Notes: a model not told the origin generated them from the letters alone. A stretch of 50,938 bases of DNA from Tidjanibacter sp. (GCA_017466345.1 JAFTUI010000020.1:1-50938), one strand, 5' to 3'; counted from the first letter of the stretch, positions 1-9,021 are shown. Translations and numbers: made by a program.

Positions 1-155
1 AAATTGAAAATTGAAAATTGATAATTGCGGTGCACATTCTGTGCAGAAGTTTACTACTTTTCTGTGTTAGAGAAGACACTATTGACGGAATGTGCGCTGG
101 CGAATTGAAAATTGAAAATTGAAAATTGAACATTGCGGTGCACATTCGGTGCGGA
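1..155. repeat. AT-rich tandem repeat (AATTGAAA type) with short hairpins
   Basis: Two runs of the unit AATTGAAA/AATTGAGA (about 1-27 and 104-135) are each followed by a short GTGCAC-type hairpin near positions 29-47 and 137-155. The same AT unit, in either orientation, recurs in many intergenic gaps of this window. No gene is visible in 1-164. It forms the left flank of the four-helix-bundle gene, whose right flank (533-578) carries the inverted copy. Confidence 0.75.
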
Positions 156-164
156 GTTTACACA

Positions 165-518
165 ATGAATAGAGATAACATCGTTGTAACAAAGAGTCAG
201 CAGTTTGCTATTCGCATTGTTAGATTTGCTAAGTTCATACGCAAAGAGGGCGTAGATACTATTCTTGTCCGTCAAATACTCAAAAGCGGAACGAGTATAG
301 GTGCCAATATACGAGAGAGTATAAATGCTCAGAGCAAAGATGATTTTATACATAAGTTATCCATTGCATTGAAGGAAGCTGATGAAACCGCATATTGGTT
401 GGAATTGTTGGTTGGTGCAGAGGAGATATCCAAAAATCAATTTGACTCTTTGTGTATAGACCTCAGAGAGATTATCGCCTTGCTCACATCCATAATAAAG
501 ACCAGCAAAGGAATATGA
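165..518 (+). CDS. Four-helix-bundle protein (23S rRNA intervening-sequence / S23 type)
   Basis: The 117-residue product resembles the four-helix-bundle family (TIGR02436) encoded in some 23S rRNA intervening sequences and found as stand-alone genes in many Bacteroidetes. Seen features are the central GTSIGANIRES segment and the ALKEADETAYWLELL helix, both typical of the family. The ATG at 165 is chosen over 126 because the extra upstream codons come from the AT-rich repeat and do not match the family. The role of these proteins is not established; RNA binding is often suggested. The gene stands alone and is flanked by inverted copies of an AT-rich repeat, which may reflect mobility. Family assignment is strong; function is unknown. 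Confidence 0.85.
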   Translation: MNRDNIVVTKSQQFAIRIVRFAKFIRKEGVDTILVRQILKSGTSIGANIRESINAQSKDDFIHKLSIALKEADETAYWLELLVGAEEISKNQFDSLCIDLREIIALLTSIIKTSKGI

Positions 519-532
519 AACATTGAAAAATA

Positions 533-578
533 AACACTGCGCCATAGGCGCACATTCAATTTTCAATTTTCAATTTAA
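533..578. repeat. Short hairpin (GCC-ATA-GGC core) plus AT-rich repeat
   Basis: Positions 538-552 form a perfect 6-bp hairpin, TGCGCC-ATA-GGCGCA. It is followed at 556-578 by CAATTTT-type repeats that are inverted relative to those at 1-135. The same arrangement (hairpin with GCC-N3-GGC core, then AATTTTC repeats) recurs near 16987, 19834 and 29811 with different but still complementary stem bases. Confidence 0.7.
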
Positions 579-585
579 CTAAGCA

Positions 586-2541
586 TTGAGAGTGAAACGA
601 TTAGCAGTTATACTTGCCGCTTTGTTGGCGCTGTGCGGAGGCAGTGACGCCTTTGCGCAATACAACAAACGCTACATCGCTTGGGCGAGCAGGAATATGC
701 TCGCCTCGGATAACTACAAGGATGCTATCGATATTCTCAATGTGCTGATTCGCTCCGATAGGGAGTCCTACGAGGCGTACTACCTCAGGGGCTATGCCAA
801 GTTGGGCTTGGGCGACCTTGTGGGTGCCGAGGTGGACCTTTCGAGGGCTATCGAGATAAATCCCGTCTATACCGAGGCGTTCCACTATCGTGGCATCGTC
901 AATGCCGAGATGGGCAACTACGAGGATGCTGTGAGGGACCTCTCGACAGCCATCGAACTGCGCCCCGACATTGTGGGGTCGTACTATTCGAGGGGCGTGA
1001 CGCACCTGAGGAATAAGCAGTGGGTAAAGTCGCTTGTGGATTTCGATATGGTTTTGCGCTTTACGGACAAGGATGCGCAGACACACATCAACCGAGGTAT
1101 AGCACTGCTTGGTGCACGCGATACGCTCGGTGCTCACGAGAGTTTCGACAAGGCAATACGCACCAACCGCGACTACACCGAGGGCTACAATCAGAAGGCT
1201 CTGCTGCTGATGCAGGAGGAAAAGAACAAGGAGGCTCTTGTGATGTTCGACAAGGCGATAGAGTGCGACAGCACCTATCTGCAACCCATCTTCAACCGAG
1301 GCATTGTCTACTGCAACTTGGAGCAGTACGATAAGGCGGCAGAGGATTTTGAGCGTGTGTTGGAGATAGACCCCTACGTTACGGGCGCATATTTCAACCT
1401 CGCCATCATCTACTCCATAGAGCGCAACTTCCCGAGGGCTCTCGACTACTACAATAAGGTGGTGGAGCACGCACCCGAGAATGTCAAGGGTTACTACAAT
1501 CGTGCGGGAGTGCTGATGGCTATGGATAGGGATATGGAGGCATTGGGCGACTACTCGAAGGCGATAGAACTCTATCCCGACTTTGCGGGTGCCTATCTGC
1601 AAAGGGCGGTGGTTAAGGATAAGATACGCGACTTGGCAGGTGCTTCGCGCGACAGGGCTATTGCCGAGCGTAAGATTGCCGAGTATGAGGCTCGCTTGGA
1701 GGAGGACCCCGAGGGAATGATGCTCTATGCCGACACCTCGCGCAGATTTAACCAACTTGTGTCGTTCGAGTCGAGGCTTGCCGAGCGCAAACTCGCCGCC
1801 GAGAGCGCATCGGATGCCACACTGAGGGACCTCTTCTGCTGGAAACCCTCAGCCCCCGAAGCAACCTCTGCACACCACTACTACACACCACTTATCAACG
1901 AGGCACCGGTGGCTGCCGAGGGTAATATATCGTTCTCCTCCGCTCCCACCACTCTCTCCGAGGAGGAGGTGGCAGCACTCAACAGCGAGTATGAAGCACA
2001 CGCCTACGAGAGTGTGGAGTCGCTCTTCCGCTACTCCATATCGCAACTCGCTATGAGGCAGTACACATCTGCTCTGGGTATACTCTCGGAGGCTATACGC
2101 CTTGCGCCCGAGGATGCTATGCTCTATCTCAATAGGGGCGTTGCAAGGGCTCAGATGATAGACTTTATATCGTCTGTGGGGCTCTCGGAGCGCATATCCT
2201 TAGACTCGGATATGGCTCTACGCTCCACGTCAAAGCGCACCTACAACTACAATGACGCCATTGCCGACCTTTCGCGGGCTGCTGAACTCGCCCCCGAGGT
2301 GGCATATATATACTATAATCGTGGTAACCTCTATGCGCTCTCGGGCGATATGCCCGCGGCATACGAGGACTACACAAAGGCTCTCTCGCTTGCCCCCTAC
2401 CTTGCCGAGGCATACTTCAACCGAGGACTTGTGCAACTCTATATGAAGGATACTCAGAAGGGTATGATGGACCTCAGCAAGGCTGGCGAGTTGGGCATTA
2501 AGGAGGCTTATGGTATTCTTAAACGATACCGAAAGAATTGA
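586..2541 (+). CDS. Secreted tetratricopeptide-repeat (TPR) protein
   Basis: A 651-residue protein with an N-terminal signal peptide (basic start, hydrophobic stretch, cleavage likely after DAFA near residue 24). Residues about 30-350 carry roughly nine or ten consecutive TPR units with the usual pattern of AY/YY-RG, G, A and DP/P positions. A less ordered linker covers about 370-465, and three or four further TPRs follow to the C terminus. TPR arrays are protein-interaction scaffolds; this one should act in the periplasm or at the envelope, but its partner cannot be read from sequence. No ATG fits: an in-frame stop (580-582) precedes TTG at 586, with GTG at 592 as the alternative start. A repeat-borne hairpin follows the gene. 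Confidence 0.85.
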   Translation: MRVKRLAVILAALLALCGGSDAFAQYNKRYIAWASRNMLASDNYKDAIDILNVLIRSDRESYEAYYLRGYAKLGLGDLVGAEVDLSRAIEINPVYTEAFHYRGIVNAEMGNYEDAVRDLSTAIELRPDIVGSYYSRGVTHLRNKQWVKSLVDFDMVLRFTDKDAQTHINRGIALLGARDTLGAHESFDKAIRTNRDYTEGYNQKALLLMQEEKNKEALVMFDKAIECDSTYLQPIFNRGIVYCNLEQYDKAAEDFERVLEIDPYVTGAYFNLAIIYSIERNFPRALDYYNKVVEHAPENVKGYYNRAGVLMAMDRDMEALGDYSKAIELYPDFAGAYLQRAVVKDKIRDLAGASRDRAIAERKIAEYEARLEEDPEGMMLYADTSRRFNQLVSFESRLAERKLAAESASDATLRDLFCWKPSAPEATSAHHYYTPLINEAPVAAEGNISFSSAPTTLSEEEVAALNSEYEAHAYESVESLFRYSISQLAMRQYTSALGILSEAIRLAPEDAMLYLNRGVARAQMIDFISSVGLSERISLDSDMALRSTSKRTYNYNDAIADLSRAAELAPEVAYIYYNRGNLYALSGDMPAAYEDYTKALSLAPYLAEAYFNRGLVQLYMKDTQKGMMDLSKAGELGIKEAYGILKRYRKN

Positions 2542-2555
2542 GTGGTCAGTAGTTA

Positions 2556-2610
2556 GCGATACGAAGTATCGCATAAAAATTTTTGGGCGACTTTTTATAA
2601 AAAGTCGCAA
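2556..2610. repeat. Paired-hairpin repeat upstream of the MFS gene
   Basis: A 7-bp hairpin (GCGATAC-GAA-GTATCGC, 2556-2572) is followed by ATAAAAATTTTTGG and a perfect palindrome with 11-bp arms (GCGACTTTTTA, 2587-2608). The same block recurs upstream of infB (29609-29742) and nusA (31261-31298). Here it could end transcription of the TPR gene, but its repeated placement before genes suggests a dispersed element or leader structure. Confidence 0.7.
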
Positions 2611-2661
2611 AACAAAAGAGAAAACTCAAACTAATAATTCATAAAAAACAACAAAAAACTT

Positions 2662-4023
2662 ATGGTACAACAAATTCAAAGGAAACTCAACGACTCGGCG
2701 CTGGCTCGCTGGGCGGCACTGATTCTCATCGCGCTGATGATGTTCTTTGCCTATATGTTTGTGGATATGCTCTCGCCCCTCAAGAGCCAACTCGAAACGG
2801 ACTTGGGCTGGAATAGCACCACCTTCGGCACCTACGCTTCGAGCGAGTACTTCCTCAACGTGTTCTGTTTCTTCCTCATCTTTGCGGGCATCATCCTCGA
2901 CAAGATGGGCATCCGCTTTACGGGTATACTCTCGGCTTCGCTGATGGTTATCGGTGCGGCTATCAAGTTCTACGCAATGAGCGACCTGTTCATCGGCAGC
3001 GGCTTGGAGGCTTGGATGAACTCGTGGTGGGTAGCACTCCCTGGCACTGCTAAACTCTCGTGCCTTGGCTTTATGATTTTCGGTTGCGGCTGCGAGATGG
3101 CTGGTACAACTGTGTCGAAGGCTATTGCTAAGTGGTTCAAAGGCAAAGAGATGGCTATGGCAATGGGCTTGGAGATGAGTATCGCTCGCTTGGGCGTATT
3201 TGCTGCTATGTGGCTCTCGCCCCTTGTGTATGAGAAATTCGGCTCGGTAGTGTCGGCACCCGTAGGCTTTGGCGCAATTCTTTTGCTCATTGGTCTTATC
3301 TTCTACTCGGTATTTGTTGTGATGGATAAGAAGTTCGACAAACAGTTGGCGGCTTGTGGCGAACTCTCCGAGGAGGCAAACGAAGAGGAGTTTAAGTTCA
3401 AAGACCTTGGTAAGATTTTTTCGAGCAAGATGTTCTGGTTGGTGGCTCTCTTGTGTGTGCTCTACTACTCGGCAATCTTCCCCTTCCAGCGTTACGCTCC
3501 CGACTTCCTGAATACCACCCTTGGCGTGGAGAATGGTGCGCAACTTTTCAGCTGCTTCCCAATCCTCGCAATGGTGCTCACCCCCTTCTTGGGCGCATTT
3601 ATTGATAATAAAGGTAAGGCAGCCTCGATGCTTATGTTGGGCTCGCTTGTGATGATTGCTTGCCACCTTTCGTTTGCGTTCTTACTGCCCGCATTCCCCT
3701 ACAAGTGGTTGGCTGTAACTATCGTGGTTATCCTCGGCGTGTCGTTCTCGTTGGTGCCTGCGGCTTTGTGGCCCTCGGTACCCAAGATTATCGACAACCG
3801 CATCCTCGGCTCGGCATACTGCATCATCTTCTGGATTCAGAATATCGGTCTGTTCGCAGTGCCTATCCTCATTGGTAACGTGCTCGACAAGACCGGCGGC
3901 TACACCCTGCCTATGGTTATCTTCTCCTCGTTTGGCGTGTTGGCACTCTTGTTCAGCCTCTGGCTCAAACGCGAGAACCGCAAGCAAAACTTTGGTTTGG
4001 AGGAGCCAAACATTAAGAAATAA
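2662..4023 (+). CDS. Major facilitator superfamily (MFS) transporter
   Basis: A 453-residue inner-membrane protein with about 12 hydrophobic helices in two halves, split by a charged cytoplasmic loop around residues 225-250 that is rich in Glu and Lys. The first half has the MFS loop 2-3 signature in the form DKMGIRFTG (near residues 80-88), and the family pattern of an early acidic/aromatic helix (YMFVDMLSPL) recalls MFSD1-like bacterial members. Secondary transport of a small solute is expected; the substrate cannot be predicted. It stands alone and ends in a strong stem-loop shared with the convergent obg gene. It is preceded by a paired-hairpin repeat instead of a recognisable TAnnTTTG promoter. 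Confidence 0.85.
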   Translation: MVQQIQRKLNDSALARWAALILIALMMFFAYMFVDMLSPLKSQLETDLGWNSTTFGTYASSEYFLNVFCFFLIFAGIILDKMGIRFTGILSASLMVIGAAIKFYAMSDLFIGSGLEAWMNSWWVALPGTAKLSCLGFMIFGCGCEMAGTTVSKAIAKWFKGKEMAMAMGLEMSIARLGVFAAMWLSPLVYEKFGSVVSAPVGFGAILLLIGLIFYSVFVVMDKKFDKQLAACGELSEEANEEEFKFKDLGKIFSSKMFWLVALLCVLYYSAIFPFQRYAPDFLNTTLGVENGAQLFSCFPILAMVLTPFLGAFIDNKGKAASMLMLGSLVMIACHLSFAFLLPAFPYKWLAVTIVVILGVSFSLVPAALWPSVPKIIDNRILGSAYCIIFWIQNIGLFAVPILIGNVLDKTGGYTLPMVIFSSFGVLALLFSLWLKRENRKQNFGLEEPNIKK

Positions 4024-4067
4024 GAGAAAAAGAGAGCTCGGCAGTGTTGCCGAGCTCTCTTTTTCTC
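4024..4067. terminator. Bidirectional intrinsic terminator between MFS gene and obg
   Basis: A perfect 20-bp stem (arms 4024-4043 and 4048-4067) with a 4-base GTGT loop. The core is GAGAGCTCGGCA and its complement, bounded by A-runs on the left and T-runs on the right, so it works in both directions. It starts directly after the MFS stop codon and lies downstream of obg on the other strand. Confidence 0.9.
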
Positions 4068-4068
4068 T

Positions 4069-4104
4069 TGTCCAACGTCTAAGGTCTAACGTTGATAGTC
4101 CTAA
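4069..4104. repeat. GTCTAAC tandem-repeat family copy
   Basis: Short run of the 7-bp unit GTCTAAC (with one variant) followed by a TAGTCCTAAG block. It reads on from the T-run of the terminator and reaches the obg stop codon. Other copies lie at 11645-11692, 14712-14732, 21411-21441 and 50851-50900. Confidence 0.65.
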
Positions 4105-5087
4105 GAATTCAGCACATTCCAGAGTGCGTCTTTCAGTTCCACAATGCCCTGCATAGCCACCGAAGAGATGAAGTAGGCAGGGATACCCTTGGGGAGTGTG
4201 GTACGGAGGTGGTCAATAATCTCCTCATCAACCATATCGCACTTAGTAATCGCCAGCAGTCGCTGTTTATCCAAAAGTTCGGGGTTGTACTCCCTCAGCT
4301 CGCCCAGCAAAATCTCGTATTCGCGCTCAATGTCGTCCGAGTCGGCAGGTACCATAAAGAGCAGCACGGAGTTGCGCTCAATGTGGCGCAAAAAGCGCAT
4401 ACCCAAGCCTTTACCCTCGTGTGCACCCTCGATAATACCGGGGATGTCTGCCATAACAAACGAGTGCGAGTCCCTAACCTCAACAATGCCGAGGTTGGGC
4501 TCCAAAGTCGTGAAGGCGTAGTTGGCGATTTTGGGTTTAGCCGCCGAAACAACACTCAGCAGTGTGGATTTACCTGCATTGGGGAAGCCCACCAAGCCCA
4601 CATCTGCCAAGACTTTCAGTTCGAGGATGAAAGCGCCCTCCTGTCCCTCCTCGCCGGGCTGGGCGTAGCGTGGAGCCTGATTGGTAGCAGTCTTGAAGTG
4701 CCAATTGCCCAAGCCACCCCTACCGCCTTTGAGCAGTACGAGTTCCTCGCCGTGGGCTGTAACCTCGCCCACAATCTCGCCCGTCTCGGCATTGCGTGCA
4801 ACCGTACCGAGGGGTACCTCGATAATCTGGTCGGCAGCTGTCTTGCCCGACATACGCGAGCCACCGCCTGCCTCGCCATTCTGTGCGAAGACGTGGCGGG
4901 CATATTTGAGGTGTATGAGCGTCCAATACTGGCTATTGCCACGCAGGATGACACTACCACCTGCACCGCCATCGCCACCATCGGGACCGCCATAGGCGAC
5001 AAATTTCTCCCTACGGAAGTGAGCACTACCTGCGCCACCCGCACCCGAGCGGCAAAATATCTTGACGTAATCTACAAAGTTCGACAT
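4101..5087 (-). CDS. obg: GTPase Obg (CgtA)
   Basis: A 328-residue essential ribosome-associated GTPase acting in 50S subunit maturation and stress control. The N-terminal glycine-rich Obg fold spans about residues 1-158 (repeated GG motifs such as [12 protein letters not shown]). The G domain follows with P-loop GFPNAGKS (167-174), switch segment FTTLEP (192-197), DIPG (214-217) and TKCD (281-284) in the place of NKxD. There is no C-terminal OCT domain, as is usual in Bacteroidetes. The start at 5087 ([10 protein letters not shown]) is chosen over 5117 because it matches the family N terminus. A promoter with TATCTTTG lies just upstream, inside the end of the preceding gene. Confidence 0.97.
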   Translation of the reverse strand: MSNFVDYVKIFCRSGAGGAGSAHFRREKFVAYGGPDGGDGGAGGSVILRGNSQYWTLIHLKYARHVFAQNGEAGGGSRMSGKTAADQIIEVPLGTVARNAETGEIVGEVTAHGEELVLLKGGRGGLGNWHFKTATNQAPRYAQPGEEGQEGAFILELKVLADVGLVGFPNAGKSTLLSVVSAAKPKIANYAFTTLEPNLGIVEVRDSHSFVMADIPGIIEGAHEGKGLGMRFLRHIERNSVLLFMVPADSDDIEREYEILLGELREYNPELLDKQRLLAITKCDMVDEEIIDHLRTTLPKGIPAYFISSVAMQGIVELKDALWNVLNS

Positions 5088-5114
5088 ACCTATATTTCCT
5101 TTATTTTCTGGGCA

Positions 5115-5145
5115 CAAAGATAGTTATTTTTCGCTATGTGGCAAA
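5115..5145 (-). promoter_or_regulatory. Bacteroidetes-type promoter for obg
   Basis: On the minus strand TTTG (5142-5145), a 19-base spacer, then TATCTTTG (5115-5122), matching the TTTG-N19-TAnnTTTG consensus of the primary sigma factor in Bacteroides. It lies about 28 bases upstream of the obg start, and its -33 element is inside the 3' end of the DUF5689 gene. Confidence 0.75.
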
Positions 5146-5894
5146 ACATCATCGGGCGAGGCAAGCAGCAGTTGGTAGCCATCGTTGAAGTAGTCGAGTA
5201 CCCCGAAGAGCGTACATTCGCCCTCTGGGATGATATGGTTTGCAAAGTCGCTACGTCCCGACAGTCTCACAGCAAGCGTATCGCCCTCCGAGGCGCAATC
5301 CACCAAGTGGCGAGTGGTGTCGCATTGCATTGGTGCCCACTCTTCGCCCGCCTCCACAAACCTCACAGAGCACAGCATTAGGCGCGTGGAGAGGTAGCGC
5401 GGAGCAATATCGCCTATCGAGAGCGAGTGTCGGGGTAGACTCTCGGCAATGCCCACAGTGCGGTAGTGTTCCTTCCAGCGGGCTTTGCTCAGTGGTTCAA
5501 CCTCGCGGTTTGTGCCCTCTGCGCCAAGCCTTATGGAGCCACCGTAGCCGCCCAACGTCAGACCTCTGCACTCCACCCTCACTCTATCGCCCATACGATG
5601 AAGCAGAAAGAGCGAGTCGCTTTTGACCTCAATTATCACGCCACCCGAAGAGTCCTCTATTGCGACCTTATGGCGAAACTCCCCGTGGCGGTCGTTGCTG
5701 ATGACAACACCCTCTATGGTGTAGCCCTCGGTAAGCAATCGTGGGTAGCCATCGTAGAGGGCACGCAGCTGGCTTATGGAGATAGCGCCGCCCTCTCCAT
5801 CGCTTGGCACCACAGCCCCATTGCAGCCCACCATAAGGAGTAGGCACACCGTCACAATTCCCACAAGAGGTCTACTCACTCTGCTCAACATCAC
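5124..5894 (-). CDS. DUF5689 (OB-fold) lipoprotein
   Basis: A 256-residue predicted lipoprotein: hydrophobic signal followed by the lipobox LMVGC (Cys near residue 24). The rest matches the DUF5689 pattern: an ISISQLRALY start, an EGVVISNDRHGEF strand pair, VAIEDSSGGVIIEV, and GDRVRVECRGLTLGGYGG. DUF5689 is regarded as OB-fold-like, a fold often used for nucleic-acid or oligosaccharide binding. It is the last of three genes (receptor-like barrel, DUF5689, DUF5689) with overlapping ends: its start overlaps the stop of the preceding gene by 23 bases, so translational coupling is likely. It is probably a surface or periplasmic binding partner of the barrel; the ligand is unproven. Confidence 0.8.
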   Translation of the reverse strand: MMLSRVSRPLVGIVTVCLLLMVGCNGAVVPSDGEGGAISISQLRALYDGYPRLLTEGYTIEGVVISNDRHGEFRHKVAIEDSSGGVIIEVKSDSLFLLHRMGDRVRVECRGLTLGGYGGSIRLGAEGTNREVEPLSKARWKEHYRTVGIAESLPRHSLSIGDIAPRYLSTRLMLCSVRFVEAGEEWAPMQCDTTRHLVDCASEGDTLAVRLSGRSDFANHIIPEGECTLFGVLDYFNDGYQLLLASPDDVLPHSEK

Positions 5895-6660
5895 TCCTCA
5901 CTCTGGGTTTTATCACATACTTTTCTCCCGTCTTATAGAGTATTCCGCGCACCCTAAGCTCGCCTTCGGGTATGACTACCGAGGCAAAATCGGCATTGGA
6001 ATGGGTGCGTACCTTCACACTACTCCCCTCTGAGTCCGCCATCACGCGGTCGGCGTTGCCCACATACTCCACCGAGCCCCAAGTCTCCTCTTCGCCCTCG
6101 TAGCGCAGCCCCTCTATCTCCACCAATCGACCACAAAGACTCTCGCCAAGTTCCGCAATAGTAACTCGCAGTGGCTCCTGTGTGGGCTCGCACTTTGCCA
6201 CAACCTCCACACGCGAGAGCACCTCGCTACGGGGAGCAATGGGCTCTAATGCCCCACCCGACCAGCCATAGACCTCTCTGCCAATGGTAAGCACTCCGTC
6301 TGTGCGAACAACCCGCAAACCTCCGCAACGCACCACCACCTCGCTACCTGAGGGGTAGAGTGCACTAAGGTTGTAGAGTGCGAGTCTAAGCTCAACGCCC
6401 ACATCCTCGCCCTCTAAGACTACTGCACGATAGAAGTTGCCCGAAGAGTCGTCTGCCACCACCCTACCCCTTATGATAGCCCCCTCAGGAAGCCTCGCGC
6501 CACTCTCCTCATAGGAGGATAGTTGCGAGAGGTGGAGTGTGGATACCACCCTCTCGAAGCGAGGCTCCACAGCCTCGTGACTGTCGTAGCCGCAACCCAC
6601 AAGCAACAGCCCCACGAGAAGGTATAACAATATGCCAAAGCGTTTAGAACTCATATCCAA
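5872..6660 (-). CDS. DUF5689 (OB-fold) lipoprotein
   Basis: A 262-residue lipoprotein with signal and lipobox LLVGC (Cys near residue 23). The DUF5689 pattern is clear: LHLSQLSSYE, GAIIRGRVVADDSSGNFYRAVVLEGED, GSEVVVRCGGLRVV and a C-terminal VIPEGELRVRGILY block that is shared with the next gene (IIPEGECTLFGVLDY). The two are thus tandem paralogues. It overlaps the end of the barrel gene by 17 bases and the start of the next gene by 23 bases, so all three should be co-translated. The likely role is binding a substrate for the adjacent outer-membrane barrel. Start could also be the Met at residue 3. Confidence 0.8.
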   Translation of the reverse strand: MDMSSKRFGILLYLLVGLLLVGCGYDSHEAVEPRFERVVSTLHLSQLSSYEESGARLPEGAIIRGRVVADDSSGNFYRAVVLEGEDVGVELRLALYNLSALYPSGSEVVVRCGGLRVVRTDGVLTIGREVYGWSGGALEPIAPRSEVLSRVEVVAKCEPTQEPLRVTIAELGESLCGRLVEIEGLRYEGEEETWGSVEYVGNADRVMADSEGSSVKVRTHSNADFASVVIPEGELRVRGILYKTGEKYVIKPRVRSDVEQSE

Positions 6661-8968
6661 GACTCATTAATACATAGCGTGGGTAGATATGTTGGTAGCG
6701 TGGAGAGTGGGGAGTATAGGTATTAGTTTGGTTGCTCTCGCGCACCCTCATACGCGAGGGTTGGTAACCGTCATAGTAGCCATCGGTATGGTTTAAGAGG
6801 TTGCCCACCGAGAGCGAGAGGGTAAAACGTCCCACGTTGCGGTATGCAAAGAGATTTAGTGAGTGCGCCGCCCCAAGAGGCTGGGAGGTGGTAATGTCGT
6901 TGCGCACCTCTGGCGACAGGTCGCGAGAGAGCACCTCATCGGAGCAGAGGAAGAGCGCAGGCTCCATATATCTCAGCCCCACAATGCTCCACTCGGCACC
7001 CAGCACCACATCGTAGGGGGCACGATAGCGCACCTCCAAGCCCGCAGCGGCAAGTGGCGAAGAGGAGGTCGTTAGTCCTTCAACTCTCAGAGGTAGTGCC
7101 TTGGCGAGAGGTTTCCCGTTGTCGAACGACACCACATCGCCCACAGCATCGGACACATAGCGCGAAGAGAGGAGTGTGGTATGCAGCGTTGCCGATATTT
7201 TCTTGCCCACTGCCACCAGAGCCGACAACTCCACACCATAGCAAAACGAGTCGAAACAACCAGCCAGCAGTGCCGCATAGCACCCCGCAAAGTCGTTCCA
7301 AAAGTGTTCCACCTTGCTTGACGCATTGCGGTAGCGAGCAAAGAGGGTTGAGTGGAGCGTGAGCCTACCCATAGTTCTCACTCCCCACAGCTCCGCCGCA
7401 ACACTATGAGTACTCTCTGCATAGGGATTGCGGGTCATTGCCCCATCGGCAGAGCCAAAGACCGCACTCCAATGTGGTGGCTCGTAGGCATAGCGTAGAT
7501 TACTACCTACTGACGCCCCATCGCCCACAGAACGACTCCAACGAGCCACCACATCTGCTGTCAGAAATTCCCTTGTGGCCCTACGACCACTCGTGGCAGA
7601 GTCATAAGCCAATCGCACGCCACCCATCTCTGCCGCAAGCGACAGCGTACCCCAATCGGTGCTCTTTTGGTGTGTGAAGTAGAGTTCCCACGCCGAGTGT
7701 CCAAGCGAGTAGTCGTAGAGCCCTATGCCCTCGCCGAGTGCATTGCCACCCAGCAGGTCGCGTGGTGCGTTGTGGTTGTTGGTGGTGTGGAGAGAGAGTC
7801 TCACACCAAGTCTCATATCGTGTATGCCCACAAAGGCTGCCGAAGCATCCACCTTTGCCGACACAACATCCGCCATCTCCTCCAAGAGTGCATAGCGCAC
7901 ACCGCCCACCGAGAGTGCATTGCTATCATAGAGTCCCTGCCAATCTATCTGCGTAAATCTCTCCTCGCCTCGTAGCCACGCCTCCTCGGCGAGCAGGGCC
8001 ACCTCAGGATCGCTCTGGGCACTCGGCAGGTAGAGGTAGTAGTCGGGCAGAGGGTTGGGAGCATCCGCCCAACTGAGCTTTGTGCGGCTCTTACGCCCCG
8101 CGCTAAGCAGCGTAGAGATGTTCAGGTTGGAGAGGATGTAGCTATCGTCTATATTGAACGAGGCGTAGAGCGCGGGTACGCACTCTCGCCTTACGCGCGA
8201 GGAGCGCACCTTGCCCTGCTGATAGCCCCAATAGGAGTTGTAGTGATTGTCGCCCGCAAGCTCGAAAACCTCATCGGAGTTCCAGCTACGCCCAGAGCGC
8301 ATCGTTGGGGCGACCATAAGTGCCATTTGCAGGCTTCGGCGGACTCCTTCGCCCCAGCACCTCTCTGCCGAGAGCCACAACTGCTCCTCCTCGGTAAAGA
8401 CGCCCTCTATGTTACCATCGCGTCCCCACCTGCCACCCACCAACAGCGAGTAGCTCCAAAGGCTATCGAGCCGCCCCACCGAAGAGTAATAACTCCCCAA
8501 GCGGTAGGAGCGTGAGGAGAGTTGCACCCTTAGGCGATGACGCTCCGAAAGGGCACTCGGCGAAGGAGCAAAAACCTCCGAGCGCACATCGGCACCCCAC
8601 TCAGAGTGGGCATTGCTCCACAGGTCGGTGTGGCGTGCGGGAATGCGCCTGAGTAGATTTAGAAGTGTGTAGTTGGGGTAACTATCGAGCGGACTTGCAA
8701 CATCCACACCGCCAAGCCTTGTGGTGAGCGAGTTCTCGCTCTCGCCCCTGAACCCATAGGAGACAAACGAAAATCCCCAACGAGCATACTGCTCGAATGG
8801 GGAGTTGAGTATTTGGGGCATAGAGCGGTATTCCCCCTCCTGCACCCATAACTCCGGATCCAACCAATCGGGATTCTCGCGGTAGTAACTCTCGCTCAGC
8901 ACCTGCGCCACTGCCGACAACATAGGCAGCGAAGCCAACAAAACGAGTATCATAACACGTTTGAGCAT
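6644..8968 (-). CDS. TonB-dependent-receptor-like outer-membrane barrel
   Basis: A 774-residue outer-membrane protein with a signal peptide (cleavage near residue 21, SAVAQ). It has a plug-like start (FVSYGFRGESENSLTTRLGGVDV, about residues 69-91) and a long series of amphipathic beta strands ending in aromatic YEF, the usual barrel terminus. The plug and barrel landmarks parallel the receptor at 43702-46599 (RNRGYD..IIYLNGVEM; LPDYYLYLP against PDYYRNLP). The N-terminal carboxypeptidase-regulatory domain of that paralogue is missing, and no clear TonB box is seen. It heads a three-gene unit with two DUF5689 lipoproteins, so import or capture of a shared ligand is inferred. Confidence 0.75.
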   Translation of the reverse strand: MLKRVMILVLLASLPMLSAVAQVLSESYYRENPDWLDPELWVQEGEYRSMPQILNSPFEQYARWGFSFVSYGFRGESENSLTTRLGGVDVASPLDSYPNYTLLNLLRRIPARHTDLWSNAHSEWGADVRSEVFAPSPSALSERHRLRVQLSSRSYRLGSYYSSVGRLDSLWSYSLLVGGRWGRDGNIEGVFTEEEQLWLSAERCWGEGVRRSLQMALMVAPTMRSGRSWNSDEVFELAGDNHYNSYWGYQQGKVRSSRVRRECVPALYASFNIDDSYILSNLNISTLLSAGRKSRTKLSWADAPNPLPDYYLYLPSAQSDPEVALLAEEAWLRGEERFTQIDWQGLYDSNALSVGGVRYALLEEMADVVSAKVDASAAFVGIHDMRLGVRLSLHTTNNHNAPRDLLGGNALGEGIGLYDYSLGHSAWELYFTHQKSTDWGTLSLAAEMGGVRLAYDSATSGRRATREFLTADVVARWSRSVGDGASVGSNLRYAYEPPHWSAVFGSADGAMTRNPYAESTHSVAAELWGVRTMGRLTLHSTLFARYRNASSKVEHFWNDFAGCYAALLAGCFDSFCYGVELSALVAVGKKISATLHTTLLSSRYVSDAVGDVVSFDNGKPLAKALPLRVEGLTTSSSPLAAAGLEVRYRAPYDVVLGAEWSIVGLRYMEPALFLCSDEVLSRDLSPEVRNDITTSQPLGAAHSLNLFAYRNVGRFTLSLSVGNLLNHTDGYYDGYQPSRMRVRESNQTNTYTPHSPRYQHIYPRYVLMSLGYEF

Positions 8969-9021
8969 CTGGTTGGGTGGAGTTAGTTTGGGTTAGATTG
9001 GATTGGACTGTGGAGTGGAGG

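Noticed and set aside
601-1755. 384-residue minus-strand frame opposite the TPR protein
   Set aside because: The plus-strand TPR protein has a signal peptide and regular repeats; the antisense product is His/Val/Leu-rich and shows no family pattern.
4092-5123. 343-residue plus-strand frame opposite obg
   Set aside because: Obg is complete on the minus strand with all G motifs, and the plus-strand frame has no family pattern.
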